Shown in pieces: positions 34,018 through 46,662 of a stretch of DNA of 64,000 bases (the first letter of the stretch is position 1; each line of letters opens with the position of its first letter). The stretch comes from Rhizophagus clarus (Eukaryota > Glomeromycota > Glomeromycetes > Glomerales > Glomeraceae). The stretch spans positions 62,001-126,000 of the forward strand of contig BLAL01000357.1 in assembly GCA_015698045.1 (NCBI GenBank), given 5' to 3'. The translations under genes and the position numbers were made by a program. The notes under the pieces were generated by a model that worked only from the letters and a program-made list of their open reading frames with translations, searched no databases and had not been told where the DNA came from.

Positions 34018-37000
34018 CCGATTGAATATAAAGATATATTTCTTTCAAAAACAATATGTTTTTTAAAATACGAGTTCTTTTAAATATAAAAATTTTTTAA
34101 TTTCGTCATTTTTAAGCCGGCAAAACAGGAAGCTCCACTCTTCTGGTGTTTCTCTTTCCATGAAATTATTAATTCCCCATGAATTACTTATAATTATCTG
34201 TTAATTTTTTACTCTTTAGGAATGGATCAGATGGTTACCGTGGAAGATCGATAAATTTGTTATTAATTTTTTTTGTTATAGCTAAATATAGTTAATAATT
34301 GTAACCTTATTTTATTCTTTTTAGTTAATTACCTCAAAAGTTCAAAGTAATTGGTCATGACAATTCTGCAGCAAATCGATAGTTTTTCTATATTTATAAC
34401 TAAAATTTCTTTCCATAAAATCATAAATAGTTGAAAATAAACGGATAATTAAAATTGCAAGTCAAAAATTATTATATTACTTATTATTATTTGCATTTCA
34501 TCGTCTGTTTTTATTACAAATATACTGAAGTATCAATGTTGTAAATTGTAATTTACCATTAAAACATTAGGTTCTTATATTTTAAAACTTATTGTATCAT
34601 GCACAAAAAAAAAAATTTTTTTTAGCAAAGAAAACGGATTTTTATTAGACGATCAGCAAAACGCTTGTGTCACATTATACCAAGTGTAACAATTTTTATG
34701 TTTAACACAGCATAGTAAAATCAGACAACTAATAAACAAAATTTAAGAGTCTATTTAGTAAAACATAGTATTAAAATTTCATGAAGACTATCAAAAAAGT
34801 GAATAAAAAGAAAAATATAATGCATATCCTTTATTTATATTTGAAAAAAAAAGAATTATTTTTTTTTCATGAAGAGTGAGGAAGAAATGTTATTATTTTA
34901 ATATGAAAATTATTAAGTTTTATATAATTTACCATGCTAGTAGAGGAATAATAACCCATTTGTTTATAATATTATGGTATCCAGTTGATCAGTGGTCACA
35001 ATATAAAAAAGACTATTTTAGCTAGACTTTTGTATATTTATAACATAATATCAGTTTGACGAAGATTTTTTTCTGTTACTTCTTTTCTTTAGTAGGTTTA
35101 ATAAGAATGCATATTCATCTCAAAATATGATCCAATCAATAAGAAATTGTATACTTAATTAAACTATACTTGCTACAAATTATCATACTGGATAGGATGC
35201 CAGGTGATAATCATATTTATCTCACATAGAGAAAAAGGGAAAATGTATAAAAGAAATTACAATAAATATAAATTATACAACCAAAATGATAAAATAGATT
35301 ATGTTCATTGTCAATCCTCCGAAGGAATGTATCTCTCTGTGCAGACTGGATAGAGAAGGATACACGTATTAGAATGAATATATTGTATATGAAAAAACGT
35401 GATCGTAACTATAGAAAGTTAAAGTGAAATCCCATAACGTTTTCAGGAGCTGTGCTTTCCAAATCTAATAATGATACACCTTATTCCAGGTTTGCCGAGT
35501 GCCTGATTTATGTTGTAATGAGTTTAATTTATCAATTTTTATTTATAAATGAATATCAATAATTGTATTATAAATAAAAAATAATATGGTAGCAGTATCC
35601 TATATTATATTTTGTAAAATAAAATAATGGTTAGATAACTAAATTTTTATAAAGGAAAAATCTGTTCATACGAAAAAAGAAATATTTTTTTTTTGGTAAT
35701 AAAATAACAAAAAAATTAAATCTTCCGTAGTTGTTCATCAAATTACTGAGTTGGAAAGTGAATCCTATCTGCTTCTTTTCTTTTATAAATTAAAACAAAT
35801 AGCACTTATTTATATGCTTTAGAACGGTGTAAAAATTATTATATGTCATTTGCACGTAATACTGCATCATTTTCATTACGTGCAATTATAATTATAAAAT
35901 TTAATTTTTCTTTATTTTAATAGAAAATGACGAGGTTTTCCTTATCGTCCTTAAAGGTAACATACAAAATGATAATCGTAGTAGGTAAGTATTCACAGAA
36001 ATATACTTTCTTGTCTGAGGATTTGTGTGGTGAGCATTATTTTTTGGAAAAGAAAAATAGGAAAACATTAGTATTAAAATACATTAAATGCTCAAATATG
36101 GTCATTTCCATATTCATTATTTAAGTGAAACTGGGCTCTGCCAAATAATTTCGATCACCACCGTGTGTGAGGTCATATTTATACTTCCTACGCACAGATA
36201 AGATTTATAGGAAGGTTTTTCTCCTGTTAGTTATTAACAGACAACAACGTATTTTCATGAAGATTTATAAATGTCCCATATCTAAAAAAACCCAATCAAT
36301 CTGATTTGTACCACTATAAACGGAAAGCATTTGCCTCTTGTCCTAAATTAAAAAACAAGATTATACGAAAAGCCAAAAAGATAAGATAATTGCCCTCATT
36401 AAAATGGTCAGGAATTGCTTTCAGTGCAATGTGAAATGGTTTATCAGTGTGACCGTTCGTCCAAGATATAGAATATGTTCCCTAAATGAGTGTTTCCCCA
36501 AGCTTATTCGGATTGAATAAAGTGCTATACATCATCGTTTGGTCTATGTTTGTCGAAGTGGATGCAAAAAGGAACTAGAGAATACCTGGAAAAAAGAAGA
36601 ATCAACCAGTTTATGCACTAGTACGAAAAAAAGAATTGAAAGCTGGTTCTCTTTTAAATACTTTTTTTGAGGACAATGACAGGACCCCGAATAATACTGA
36701 AATAGGTAACAGAAAATAATGCGTAGAATAGGGATTACATTGTAAAATTTTTGGTAAAATGAGCATCAACTTACTTTTATTAACTATTGATGATGGTTTA
36801 AGATTATCCGATATATAGCAATATAGAAATTAGCTTGTAATTTATTATTACAATCAAATTTACTAAATAAATTTTACATTATAATACAACCTAATTTTGC
36901 ATTACATATGGCACGTATTGAATTACATACATGCTTTATTAACTACCTCTAAAAATTACTATTTAAAAAGTAGCAGGTTGAACTTAATCTGATTTTAAGT

Positions 37001-37616
37001 TATCTCAAATGCCATGGAATTTTTTTGTCTAGAGTCGTTACTTTCAAGTCCAGAAACGTAACTTTCGAGATAAGAGTTGTAACTTTCAAATCTAAAGTAT
37101 TCAACCCGTCATTGTGAATTGTGATGAACGAGATCAACACCAAGTCTGTTACGCGCAAAACCATGACGTACAGCGTGTTGCACTTTAGAAAGAAACATTA
37201 CAAATTTATCAGTTCAGGAAAGAAGTATGGAAAGAAAAGTTTTATGTGAACTCAGTATATACAGTATATATGGTTGATCTGAGAGAAAAATAAAATATAT
37301 GATTGAACATGTAGACGCAGTAATTTATTTTAAGAGTTACACAAATCGATCAATAATCCACCAGAACTGAAGATTACACAATTAAATTCTCTATATTTAA
37401 ATATCATGAAAATTTTGATTTTTTTTTACACACACATAGAAAAGCTGCTGATGTTATCTTAAAAGCTAAGACCATTTAGGTTAACTCTACATATTCGAAG
37501 TGGCAGGAGTTAATAATACGTATGTGTTTATTTGTATAGTTGATACATTATTAGATTACCAATAAATAATAACAGAAAGCAAGTAATCATATCGATAAGT
37601 AACATAGTGACTGAAA
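34018..37616. other. Intergenic AT-rich DNA
   Basis: No clear gene. It contains the isolated HMG-unit core copy at 35760-36130. Near 36540-36650 a short stretch (HRLVYVCRSGCKKELE in translation) looks like a leftover of a coding sequence but has no open frame of useful length. The rest shows nothing recognisable. Confidence 0.4.
35760..36130 (-). repeat. Isolated copy of the HMG-unit core
   Basis: It shares with 57480-57620 a tgcaattataattata motif, taatagaaa, a cctcatc/cttatcg-aaggtaacatacaaaa stretch and the tail about 50 bp on. Only the part nearest the HMG side is kept; no HMG or YVPS coding sequence lies within 1 kb. Confidence 0.5.
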
Positions 37617-37970
37617 ATGAAGAAAACAGAGAGAATTAATATAATAAAGAGAATCTTAGCATTAGACAACAAGGAATATAACAATTTTTATACTTCATTT
37701 TACATACCTAGTCAGTTTCGTAGTAAGCTAACCGTGATTCATGTAAATCATGTGTCACGGCCTCGTTGTTGTGAATATATTTCTACTGTGGAGAATCAAT
37801 GTGTCTATTACATTAAACTATGTGTAACAAAAAATCTGGAAAAAATTAGGATATTTCGTAGGCTGTTAATAGAATTTCGATCAGAAATAAAATATAGTAC
37901 TCGAATCATTGTTTTTTATTTACTCTGTGCTTTTGGTTCACTAGTTAAATATTGCTTGGAAACGAATTAG
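37617..37970 (+). CDS. Hypothetical protein, 117 residues
   Basis: Single open frame with a basic start (MKKTERINIIKRI), Cys-rich centre (RPRCCEYIS, NQCVYYIKLC) and a hydrophobic stretch near the C-terminus (IIVFYLLCAFGSLV) that could be one membrane segment. No family is recognised and no neighbour supports it. Codon composition is a little less AT-rich than its surroundings, which slightly favours a real gene, but a chance frame or a decayed gene cannot be excluded. Confidence 0.3.
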   Translation: MKKTERINIIKRILALDNKEYNNFYTSFYIPSQFRSKLTVIHVNHVSRPRCCEYISTVENQCVYYIKLCVTKNLEKIRIFRRLLIEFRSEIKYSTRIIVFYLLCAFGSLVKYCLETN

Positions 37971-40029
37971 AATTATTTTTTGGTATTAAACAATGATCGT
38001 AAAATATTACACAAAATACCCAGTAAGTAAAATTCTGTCAATAAAATTCACAATTTCGATGAAAAATGTGAGGTGGTCTTTGTGTTACACAAACAATAAC
38101 TATTGTATCCAAAATACCCAAACATTCTAATAGAATAACGAACAACAATGACAATTATTCTAGGAAGAGCATTCTTGAAACGTTAATACGAGTGGACTCT
38201 TCTTTTTATCGTGATTTGTACATGATGTTCGAAAGTTTCGAAAATAAAATAGTCTATAATTTGTAACGGATGAGGATCTTATGTGAATGATGAAATTGAT
38301 TCAGTTCTGTCTACAATATCTTTATTACAAGTGAAAAAGTTCGTAATGATTTAATGCGCTCAAAAATGTTACAAACGGCATGATTACAACTTACTTATAG
38401 CTTCTCGTTTGATTAATTTACTCATTTATCAAAGGTAATGAAACAATTAATCAATAAAGGAACAAGCTATAATGGTTAAAATTAATTCTACGGGTTTGGC
38501 GTGTCTTAAACTAATCCGTATACTATAATAACTAAACACTGTATTTCATTAAGGTACATTTAGTTGGTCAGACCGTGAACGAAGAAATTTTACGGATGTG
38601 CATATCTGCTCGCTAGATGGAGAAACTCTAATGATCGAATCGTATATATGCACAAGTAAACATTGAACATGTCGGGGAGCTTTATATTTTTACTTATGCT
38701 AATACCTTAATTAGTTTAGTTATAACCTTTGTCAACTTTGGAATAAACAGACTGGTAAGGATGGGTTCGCAATTCTGCAACTCTGATTAGTTGAGATTTG
38801 ATAATTAAAAAAAAAAAACCTTTTTTTTATTTTTAAAATCATTTAAGCTAAAATACACCTTGTTTAAATCATTTTTAATAAAAAAAAAAATGAGATTTTT
38901 ATTAATCATTTTTTATTGATCATTTTTAATAAAAAACGATATCAATACTTTTTATTAGTGTTTATTAATTGTTTATAATAAAAAATGATTGGTTACAAGA
39001 TAGATTAATTATTAAAAATCTATTAAATAAAATAACTATCAATTATTATTAACTGTTAGTAAAATTTAAAAAAGATATTTTTTAAGAATAATTGCGGACA
39101 ATCGTGGATTGTGGAATTGTAAATATTTAGAATTAAAAATTCAAATATTCTACAATATCTTAAACCACAATTATTCAGCTACTAATTAGTGGAAAAGTGA
39201 GAATTCCAATACAGTATGTTACGTTTCTAATCAGTAAAAGATCGCTGGAATTCCAAGGCGTTACACATCTAATCAGCACAAAATTGCCAGACCAAGACAT
39301 AATATTGCCAATTAGTAAAAAACTACCGGCATTCTTATATTATAAAGAATGCACATTAATCATTTAGCTGCACAGTCTTGTTGATTTGTTAAACTTAGTT
39401 ACTTGAAAAAATACCAACTTGATAAGTATTAATTATTCCAATTGTTGATTATCTATAGTCTAGTTATATCAACTAATGATGTTTTGTAATAAAAAAATTA
39501 TTAATCTCGTAAAATTTTAGTCATTTTATTGTGAAAGAAAATCTTACAAAAAAAATTAACTAAATAGGCTAACTATCTACTACTAATTAGTATTGGCAAA
39601 ACGCAAGTTACCGAGAATCAAATAATTTTTATTATGATGATCTGTCAAAAAAACACTAAGGAATCACCTGATTGCATTAATTCTATCCCACATTTTTTCA
39701 GCAAAAAAAAATATAAAATACTCATTTTAGCCTGATGAGTAATGGTGGAACGCCAAGGTACTAGCTATAAAAGTAAAAGAATTGAAATTTCCTTCAGCCC
39801 AAGAAAAATGATCTGTAATTGGGATCAACTAAAATTTAGGACCTTTTTTTAATTCATATCCCACATTTTTAAAGAAAGGGCAAAAATCATATATAAGCGT
39901 GCTTGCTTATATGAGTGGAGGGTGAGCATGGGTTTACGTTAAGTTTCAGTTCATTCCAGTTCGATCAATTGATTGAAATGTTAACGTTAACGTTAACATA
40001 AATATAAAACTTGCCCACATCTGATTTCC
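37971..40029. other. Intergenic AT-rich DNA
   Basis: No gene seen. At 38800-39080 there are many attaaaaa/tttttaat inverted repeats; near 39110-39180 an imperfect hairpin around aaatattt; near 39680 and 39855 the phrase atcccacattttt, also found at 56250, probably a shared repeat. A short gttaac tandem lies near 39980. Confidence 0.4.
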
Positions 40030-40252
40030 CTTTTTGGGGGACCGTTAAAAGCGGGATAGAATCATGTAATCATAGTAAAAATATTTGCCATGCGGTATCA
40101 CATCCTCCATTCTTTATTTTTATTAAGTATTCTGAGGACAGAATTTTTTCAGTTAGTAAAAACATATTTATCACATCATTATTTGTCACATACGTGATTT
40201 CTTAATGCCGTAATTCTGGCCAATTCTACCCCGCTTTGACCCCCCTTTTTGG
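40030..40252. mobile_element. About 207-bp MITE, family copy 1
   Basis: The element is 40038-40244 with the target duplication ctttttgg on both sides (40030-40037, 40245-40252). Ends are G/C runs followed by gtt-aaagcgg/ccgctttg. The interior shares tcatgtaatcatagtaaaa, tattaagtattctg-gga and taattctggcc with the copies at 40315 and 56453. Confidence 0.75.
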
Positions 40253-40306
40253 AAATCCTGCTACCCTATTCTGGCATTGATTTACTAAACTAATTCCTTT
40301 CTTTGG

Positions 40307-40526
40307 GGCGTCTAAACTCTAAAGCAGAGCAGAATCACGTGATCATAGTAAAATATTTGTCACCAGGTGTCACACCCTTTACTTCTCATTTTTATTAAGT
40401 ATTCTGGGGACAATTTTTTCGGCTAGTAAAAATTTGTTTGTCACGTTCATTATTTGTCACATTTGTAATTTCTTAATGCTGTAATTCCGGTCAAATCTGC
40501 TCTGCTTTAGACGTCCCCCTTTTTTT
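40307..40526. mobile_element. About 204-bp MITE, family copy 2
   Basis: The element is 40315-40518, in the same orientation as copy 1 and 70 bp from it. Ends are ggggcgtcta and the inverse tagacgtcccc, with subterminal agcagagcaga. Flanks are ctttcttt and cttttttt, a 7-of-8 match. The interior includes tcacgtgatcatagtaaaa. Confidence 0.75.
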
Positions 40527-40569
40527 ACAATTAACCTTTCCGTTTTTGTACAATAAACATTAGGTAATC

Positions 40570-40920
40570 TTCTATGTGTTTTATTATTCTGATGATTATT
40601 TGTAATGCAAAATTTTCATTTTTTCATTTTTTTCATTTTTATTACTATTTTTTCGTTTTTGTTTTTTTTCTTGTTTTTGGATTTCTTCTTTTTTTTTTTT
40701 GCTTTTATTTATTATTATTATTTTTTTTTTTGTTATTACTATTTTTTTGGTCTTGTTTTTTTTTTTGATTTTCTTTTGTTTTTTTTGTTTTTATTTATTT
40801 TTTTTTTACTACTATTTTTTTTGTTTTTATCCTTTGTTTTCTTTTTTGTTTTTTGTCTTAATTTTTATTTGTTTTGTGTTCTTTTTTGTTTTTTATTTTG
40901 TTTTTTTTTGTTGAAATTGC
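40570..40920. repeat. Poly-T low-complexity tract
   Basis: About 350 bases of T runs broken by single G, C or A. Three overlapping open frames across it encode only Phe, Leu, Ile, Tyr and Val and are by-products of composition. Confidence 0.85.
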
Positions 40921-41454
40921 TAAAAATAACAGCATAATACATATATATAGTATTTATAAGAATTTTTTTGTTTTTTTTAACATGAAAACTATTACTTTTA
41001 GCATACTATTTCTCAATTTTTATAAGGTTAAATAGTTAAATATAATATTTATTGAAAAAATCATGATCTAACTTTTTTATTTTTTGTTTACCAATTTCAG
41101 AGCGTAATTTAATCACTTTAACCAAATGAAATTGTCTTTTTACACTTAAGTAAGATTGTTCAGAAAGGTTAAAATGCTTAAATCTTAATTTCATAGGATA
41201 TAAATTTAGAAGAAGTTTAGAAGTTCTACAATTTGGTTGTTGTAAAATTATGTGTAATATATTTAAAATCGTTTATATTTTTTATTCTTTATTTATAGAA
41301 TAGCATATACAAAATAAAAATTTTAACTATGATAAATTGTTTTTTTGAAAGTTAATGGTGCTAAAAATTATTAGTGGTAAATATGAGTGTTCTATTATAT
41401 TTTGTATAATCATAATTTTATGCTGTTTGCTGTTTATTATTACTATTAGTTAGT

Positions 41455-41640
41455 CCTTAAATATGAGGACAAATATTCTTTATAGTAAGGGCCATCATGA
41501 TGATCTTCTAATACGAAATAATAATATCCTTCATGGTAAGGACATCATGGTTCTCCAATAATATGAAGTCGATAATATCCTCCATGATGAGAACCATCAT
41601 GATCCCAAGATAATAATACCCTTCATAGTAAGGACCATTA
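41455..41640. repeat. Degenerate tandem repeat (ataatatccttcatggtaagg-type)
   Basis: Four diverged copies of a 45-60-bp unit made of aataatatccttcat, ggtaaggaccatcatg and a short spacer. It is non-coding. Confidence 0.6.
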
Positions 41641-41751
41641 ACAATAATGTCCATACTTTTTCCTTTTAAACAATGCATGTGGGTAGTTTATACATTTGTT
41701 TGGAATTATTATAGATTATGGAAAATCCGAGATAGCCCAAAAATTGCTTTA

Positions 41752-41913
41752 GTGGACATGCTTTGTCCATATCCAAGCAAAAAATTCGGACAAAATTGTC
41801 CACTTTTGGTGGACATGCTTTGTCCACATCCAAGCAAATGCGGACAAAATTTGTCCGTGAAGTCACGTGACGATGTTGAATGGATGTGCTTCGTCCACCA
41901 TTATGCGGACATT
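41752..41913. repeat. 57-bp tandem repeat rich in ggacaaaattgtcc palindromes
   Basis: Units start at 41752 and 41809 with gtggacatgctttgtcca, then atccaagcaa and a cggacaaaattgtcc palindrome; a partial third copy (ggatgtgcttcgtcca) follows near 41881. The apparent frame 41647-41955 that crosses it, with a duplicated VDMLCP-HPSK motif, is a product of the repeat. The flank at 41939-41986 has 12-bp inverted arms (aggatctaacct / aggttagatcct). Confidence 0.7.
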
Positions 41914-41989
41914 AGATGTAAACCATGGTTCACCATGAAAGGATCTAACCTATAGACTTGAGACATGAATTATAAGGTTAGATCCTTTG

Positions 41990-42868
41990 TTGATCGGACG
42001 GATGGGGTGGATAATATTTGAATATGCTTTCAAGCTTAAGTGAATACTTGAGTATATTCGAATTTATTCGATTCCAGACACTACCAAGAATTGTTCGCAC
42101 AATTTCCCTGTTGCAAACTCCCAAACAATCAAATGATCTTGAATTTGCTGAAGAGTTATCAACTGCTGGCGAAATTGAACGCTTTTGCTCCAACAATCAA
42201 ATTTAGATTTATCAGATCCGCTTTCATCTTAAAGAAACACAATTCTGATTCAAAGATTTTGACTATAAAGAAGTCTAAAAAGCGCAAAACTAAATAGTGT
42301 AAAGTAGATAGAATAAATAGAATGAAATTTATTGTTTAGCGTAGGCGCAATTGTAGCTATGATAACGAATTTAGTTTTAACTGTCGCTCGGATATTTGCA
42401 AATTGTACATATATATTATAGTTTTACTAATAATAAACAAAATTTTAAAATGAGGTGAAACAGAACTATATTATTATGTAATATGAAGTTGGAGTAGTGG
42501 GTCTAAAAGGAGATTAGCCAAGTATAACCCATACAATGGCAGTTTCTTCCCAATACTTTGTATTGCTATCCAAGTTTTTGTTACTTTTACTATCTACCTT
42601 AAAATAATTTCATCTGAGACACTAATAAATACCATTTTTAAATAATACATAAAGAAAGGGCTGGTCAGCTAAGTAAAGATGAATTTAATAAATCAGGATG
42701 TTTCAAGGGAGGAATTTCCGAGCCTTAACTCAACGTTAATAAGATCACAACAAACATGTTGTAGTTTTATCAGTCTTGAAACAAAGGTAAATATTCCCCG
42801 TGACGCCAATATTTTTTGTGTTTGTAATAATGCGGCTTATTCACATATTACATAACTATTTTAATTAA
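41990..42868. other. Degenerate coding-like DNA
   Basis: Between 42020 and 42296 two overlapping frames look partly protein-like: one has LEFAEELSTAGEIERFC, the other ends in a basic SKKRKTK tail. Neither is complete, so a decayed gene is likely but unidentified. A 36-codon stretch from ATG 42679 (MNLINQDVSREEFPSLN) ends at a possible GTAAAT donor with no convincing second exon. Confidence 0.3.
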
Positions 42869-43286
42869 TAATATATCAGTAGTCCGGTTCGGTCCGGTTT
42901 TTTGACCGGTCCTTAAAGTTTTTTATTTTTTATTTACAACATGTCAATTTCGCTTCAACATTAATTTATTATTTATTGCCTTGTTTCACCAATAAAATTG
43001 ATGTCGATCATGTAACACAAATAGTTACATATGCGAAAAAGATATTTATTAACTTTTTAAAAGCATCATTAAGGAATCAATATGACATTGATATTAAAAA
43101 TACCAAATTTTGAAAATTTTGATATTTCAATATAAAAACTTGTTAATAAAATATAATTTTTTATCGTTTTATGGGATGAAAAATTTATATAATCGGTCCT
43201 CAAATCATGGACCGAAGACGTGAAGACAGGTCCTGGGACCGACACGGGATTGGTCTTTTCCGGGACCGAACCAACCCTAAATATAT
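42869..43286. mobile_element. MITE-like element with gg-tcggtcc ends
   Basis: Proposed extent 42877-43278 (402 bp). The left end has tccggttcggtccgg and the right end is the inverse of ttggttcggtcccgg. Flanks are taatatat and aaatatat (7 of 8), compatible with an 8-bp duplication. Inside are further ccggtcc/ggaccg motifs near both ends and AT-rich filler. Spacer DNA near 28.6 kb may hold an older relative. Confidence 0.6.
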
Positions 43287-43851
43287 GCTACAGGCAAAGA
43301 TTTATAAATGAGAATATTTTTCAAACGAAAAAAAATTACTTCTGCAGATCCTCTTCATAGATGCATGATGATAAACAAAGAAACGAGATTTGTTTCACTT
43401 AAATATTTTCTTTAAAAACTTTCATGTATAGTTTATGACTCATTTGAGAAAATTTATTACTTATAGTTTTCGAGCTTATTTTATCAATTGGAATATTGTC
43501 TTGACAATATTTAGCAAACAATATGAAAGAATAATATTACATTATTTCTATTGTGTGAAAAAATTAAATAACTATTTTCCATTTTAAGTTATGTTTTATT
43601 GTAAAACAATGGAATAGAACTTGCTACACGAACTCACATTAATCCCCGGATAAGAATAATAAAATGTGTAACCTCAGATTTTTAGTTATTATATGTCAGT
43701 GCCTCCAATTAAATTAACTTAATTATTGCATAAAATAAAAATTATTAAATTGCATTATTATTTACTTCATAACGAAGAAGAATTAATATTTTGAACGACT
43801 AATTTTTAAAATCTAATATTGTTTGTTTATGCAGTACAATCCTAGTCGGTA
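43287..43851 (+). repeat. Left end of the HMG-unit repeat array
   Basis: Sequence from about 43490 (caaacaatatgaaa, ctattttccattttaa, tgtaaaacaatggaataaa, cttgctacacga) matches 50125-50350 and 58465-58560. It is the outer flank of an HMG unit and is cut at 43851 by the hAT transposon. Confidence 0.6.
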
Positions 43852-45492
43852 TTGGGTAACAGAATACAAAATCTATTCAAAATTTGCCGGATTTTCCGTA
43901 AGATTTCAATGAATCCAGTTATATTCGTTAAATTCGGAATTTTTTTCGGACGTGAGTCAAGTGACGCAGCAGATTTCCGGTGAATTTTGCAAATACTTGT
44001 GGCTTGTAATAAATCCATATCCGAAAATTGCAAATTTCTCTTTTGTAAAATTTACTCAACTACGTTGCATGTTCTAAAATATCGTAAAAAAAAAAAATAT
44101 AAAATGCCAACATTCTCCAAGATGTTGATTGCGTTTAGGTAATCGGCCCATGTAATAATTCCACATGGGTTAGTTCTGGAATTCCACACATACCCATATA
44201 TCTATCCTACATGGATCCACACCGAATTTCGTGGATTTATACTGAAAATTCCACGGGGTATTCGGAAAATACTGGAACTATTTATATTTCCACATATTTT
44301 CACAGTACTTGATGTGGATTTCCATTGGATTTAAAACGAAAAAAATTCCTGATGTTATTATATAATTCTTGCCCTCCATCACTCTGAATCGTGAGCATGA
44401 ATTTTTAAAATAGCCATAAATTTTTTTAACTAATAATTCGGCAAACGCAATTTCTTTTCTTGCATCTTTACACGCCAAAAATAAAGGATAAGTACATTCT
44501 CTAAAAAGTTCTGCCGCTACATCTTCATTTTTTCTCAACATAACTGATACACCATCCGAAGCAAATGCTACAAGCTTTGATAAATTTCCTTTTTTTTCAA
44601 AAATATCAATTATTGCACGAGCAATACTTTCTGTATCACATTCAGTCAAAGGTATAAGACATAAAAAACGAGTTTTGAATATTCCTTGTTAGTTACAGTA
44701 CATATGAAATATATATACAGTATATCTAAATGTTTGGATGTCGTAATATCTGTACACTCGTCAATCATTATTCCAAATGCTACAATATCGGATAATTCAT
44801 TCCAAATTTCATTTTCTATAGTTTTAGATATTCCTATTAGAAATTAATGTTCTGAAACCTCATTTGTATACGTAATTGACCCATCGGAAATATCTGGTGT
44901 TCCTGATTCTTTCATCATTTTAATAATAAAAGGTAAAGGGTTAATTATTTTTGATAAAAAATATACAGTACGTATTACAATAATAATGTGTCTTACATTT
45001 GCATCAGACAAAAAAATTTGGTCTTGTAAAGGTTCCATTTGAATACGTGCTATTTCTAGTTTTTCTGCTTACTGTGATCTTTACATTTTACATTTTCCTT
45101 AACTGCAGATTTTTTTTGAAATATTTGTAGCTCCTTCTATAGCAAATTTATTTTTCATCTTATGTTTGATACAAATTGTACAACCCATTTTTTATTATCA
45201 TTATCATTTAGTTTTAAATGTTTTGTTAGAATGCGAATTTTTCAAATCTATTTGAGGATTTTTTAGGATTCTGTTTATCTTCTTGAATTAAAGTATCATT
45301 AAGTTTTTGACGTTTAAAGCCGTATTGTAATAAAGACATGATGGATTATTATCGATAAAAAAAAAAAATGATCAAGCTATATATATATATATATCTGATA
45401 TATAAAATTTTATTGGTTCCGGTCACATGTTCCGATAAAAAAAATGAATTTCCGGAATTTTTTTCAAAAACTTTTTGTATGCTGTTGGGTAG
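43852..45492. mobile_element. 1.6-kb hAT transposon inserted into an HMG unit
   Basis: The element is 43860-45484 (1625 bp). The left end cagaatacaaaa and the inverse of the right end cagcatacaaaa agree at 11 of 12 bases, and similarity continues (a ttgccgga / ttccgga motif) for some 40 bp. Flanks are ttgggtaa and ttgggtag (7 of 8), the hAT duplication length. The host sequence on either side joins up to match 50510-50690. It carries the decayed transposase on its minus strand. Confidence 0.8.
44278..45339 (-). pseudogene. hAT transposase (DUF4371/ZNF862-like), degraded
   Basis: It starts at ATG 45339 with MSLLQYGFKRQKLNDTL. A CTICIKHKMKNKFAIEGA segment (a typical N-terminal CxxC zinc finger) and a HS-x-AEKLEIARIQ part follow after a frameshift. 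An intact stretch is at 45038-44844. A stop precedes ISKTIENEIWNELSDIVAFG and MIDECTDITTSKHLDIL, which carries the first catalytic Asp region of this hAT group. From 44649, ARAIIDIFEKKGNLSKLVAFASDGVSVMLRKNED holds the second Asp region. A deletion then removes the usual cysteine-histidine part, and YGYFKNSCSRF follows before the frame ends. The C-terminal dimerisation domain is absent. Several frameshifts and stops make it inactive. Confidence 0.75.
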
Positions 45493-46662
45493 AAATGATA
45501 ATTGATAATTATGAGTGGAAAACTTAAAAGTGCATGCTTTTTAATGAATATTCATCATGCTCTGTGAAAGAATCTGATTGCTTAATGCAAAAAAAAATTC
45601 TAGTATTTATTTGTTAAAACATTTTAAGGAATAAATTAAAATTAAGGTTTAAATTACAATTATCTATTAATTAACTATTAATAGTTAATTTCGTTCGGCA
45701 AAAATTATACCAAAAAAAAAATCAAAATGCGTTTATGACATGGTGCTGTTTAAAAAGTGGAAAGAATTTGCAATGGATGCATCACGAAATTCACGGAATT
45801 GGAAAGAATTTGCAATGAGTGATGCAAATGGACGATTCATTATGAAATTCATGGAGTTTCAAAACGTATAATAATAGAAATATAGTATAAAATAACTACT
45901 ATATCATAATTTCGTACTAGATAAAAACTTCTTATAATGAGGCACCGAAACTTCGTCGAATCTATAATTGAATTTCTAAATTTATTTATTTTGAATAAAC
46001 AAATATATCGGTCACAGGTTCTTTGAATATTTATACATTTAAATCTAAATACGGAAGGATCTGCAGAAGCGATTTTCTCTGGTTTAAAGTAATCTTAGTG
46101 GCATTGACTACTGCATTCCTTCTAGCTGAATATTGTTAATTAAACTTGATAAAGTACTCGGTAATTTTATTATGTAATTGTGCTATCAATTGCATCATAT
46201 GTTATGTTGCTATCATATGCTACAGGACCTAATATTCCGAATTTTAACGAGCATAGCAACAAAACAATTGATAATACTATTTGTATTATTGGCGTTTTTA
46301 TTTTATCGCACGAAAAAAGGTAGTGACGCCAAATTATATGCAACTTTTATTTTTTCAGCGTAAATTTTTTTTTTCAGTTCACTACTAAAACCCATTCCTT
46401 TCATCTCCTCTATATTTAGTTATATATGAAATAATTCTGTTGTCAGATAAAAAGGATTCTATATACGTCAAAACAAGCACTTACACGAATAGATTATTAA
46501 TATGGCGTATGCTACCCTTAAGCGCGATGAGGGGAACTCATATAATGAAAGTGATAGAAATTCCCTTTCTGATAGAGTAACATTCAGAATCACGTAAATA
46601 AATGAATGTTTTTGGTTGTATTTATAAAAAATATTGATTATATAATTATTTACTAAGAAATC
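45493..46662 (+). repeat. HMG unit upstream region and core (copy c, 46170-46560)
   Basis: 45530-45580 (aaaagtgcatgc, tgaa-attcatc-tgc) matches 50610-50680 and 59275-59330. 46030-46090 has the aaatacggaa-gatctgcag motif. The core at 46170-46560 contains aattgcatcatatg, ttggcgttttt, gtgacgccaaatta, tatatttagttatatatgaa, aaaaaggattct and agcgcgatgagggg. All are found in the same order before the HMG genes at 60590 and 63623. No coding region is evident. Confidence 0.65.

Noticed and set aside
40574..40937. Three overlapping hydrophobic frames
   Set aside because: They are made of poly-T; no start context, no membrane-protein pattern beyond Phe/Leu runs.
41647..41955. Frame with duplicated VDMLCP motifs
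   Set aside because: The duplication is due to the 57-bp DNA repeat; flanking parts have no protein-like features.
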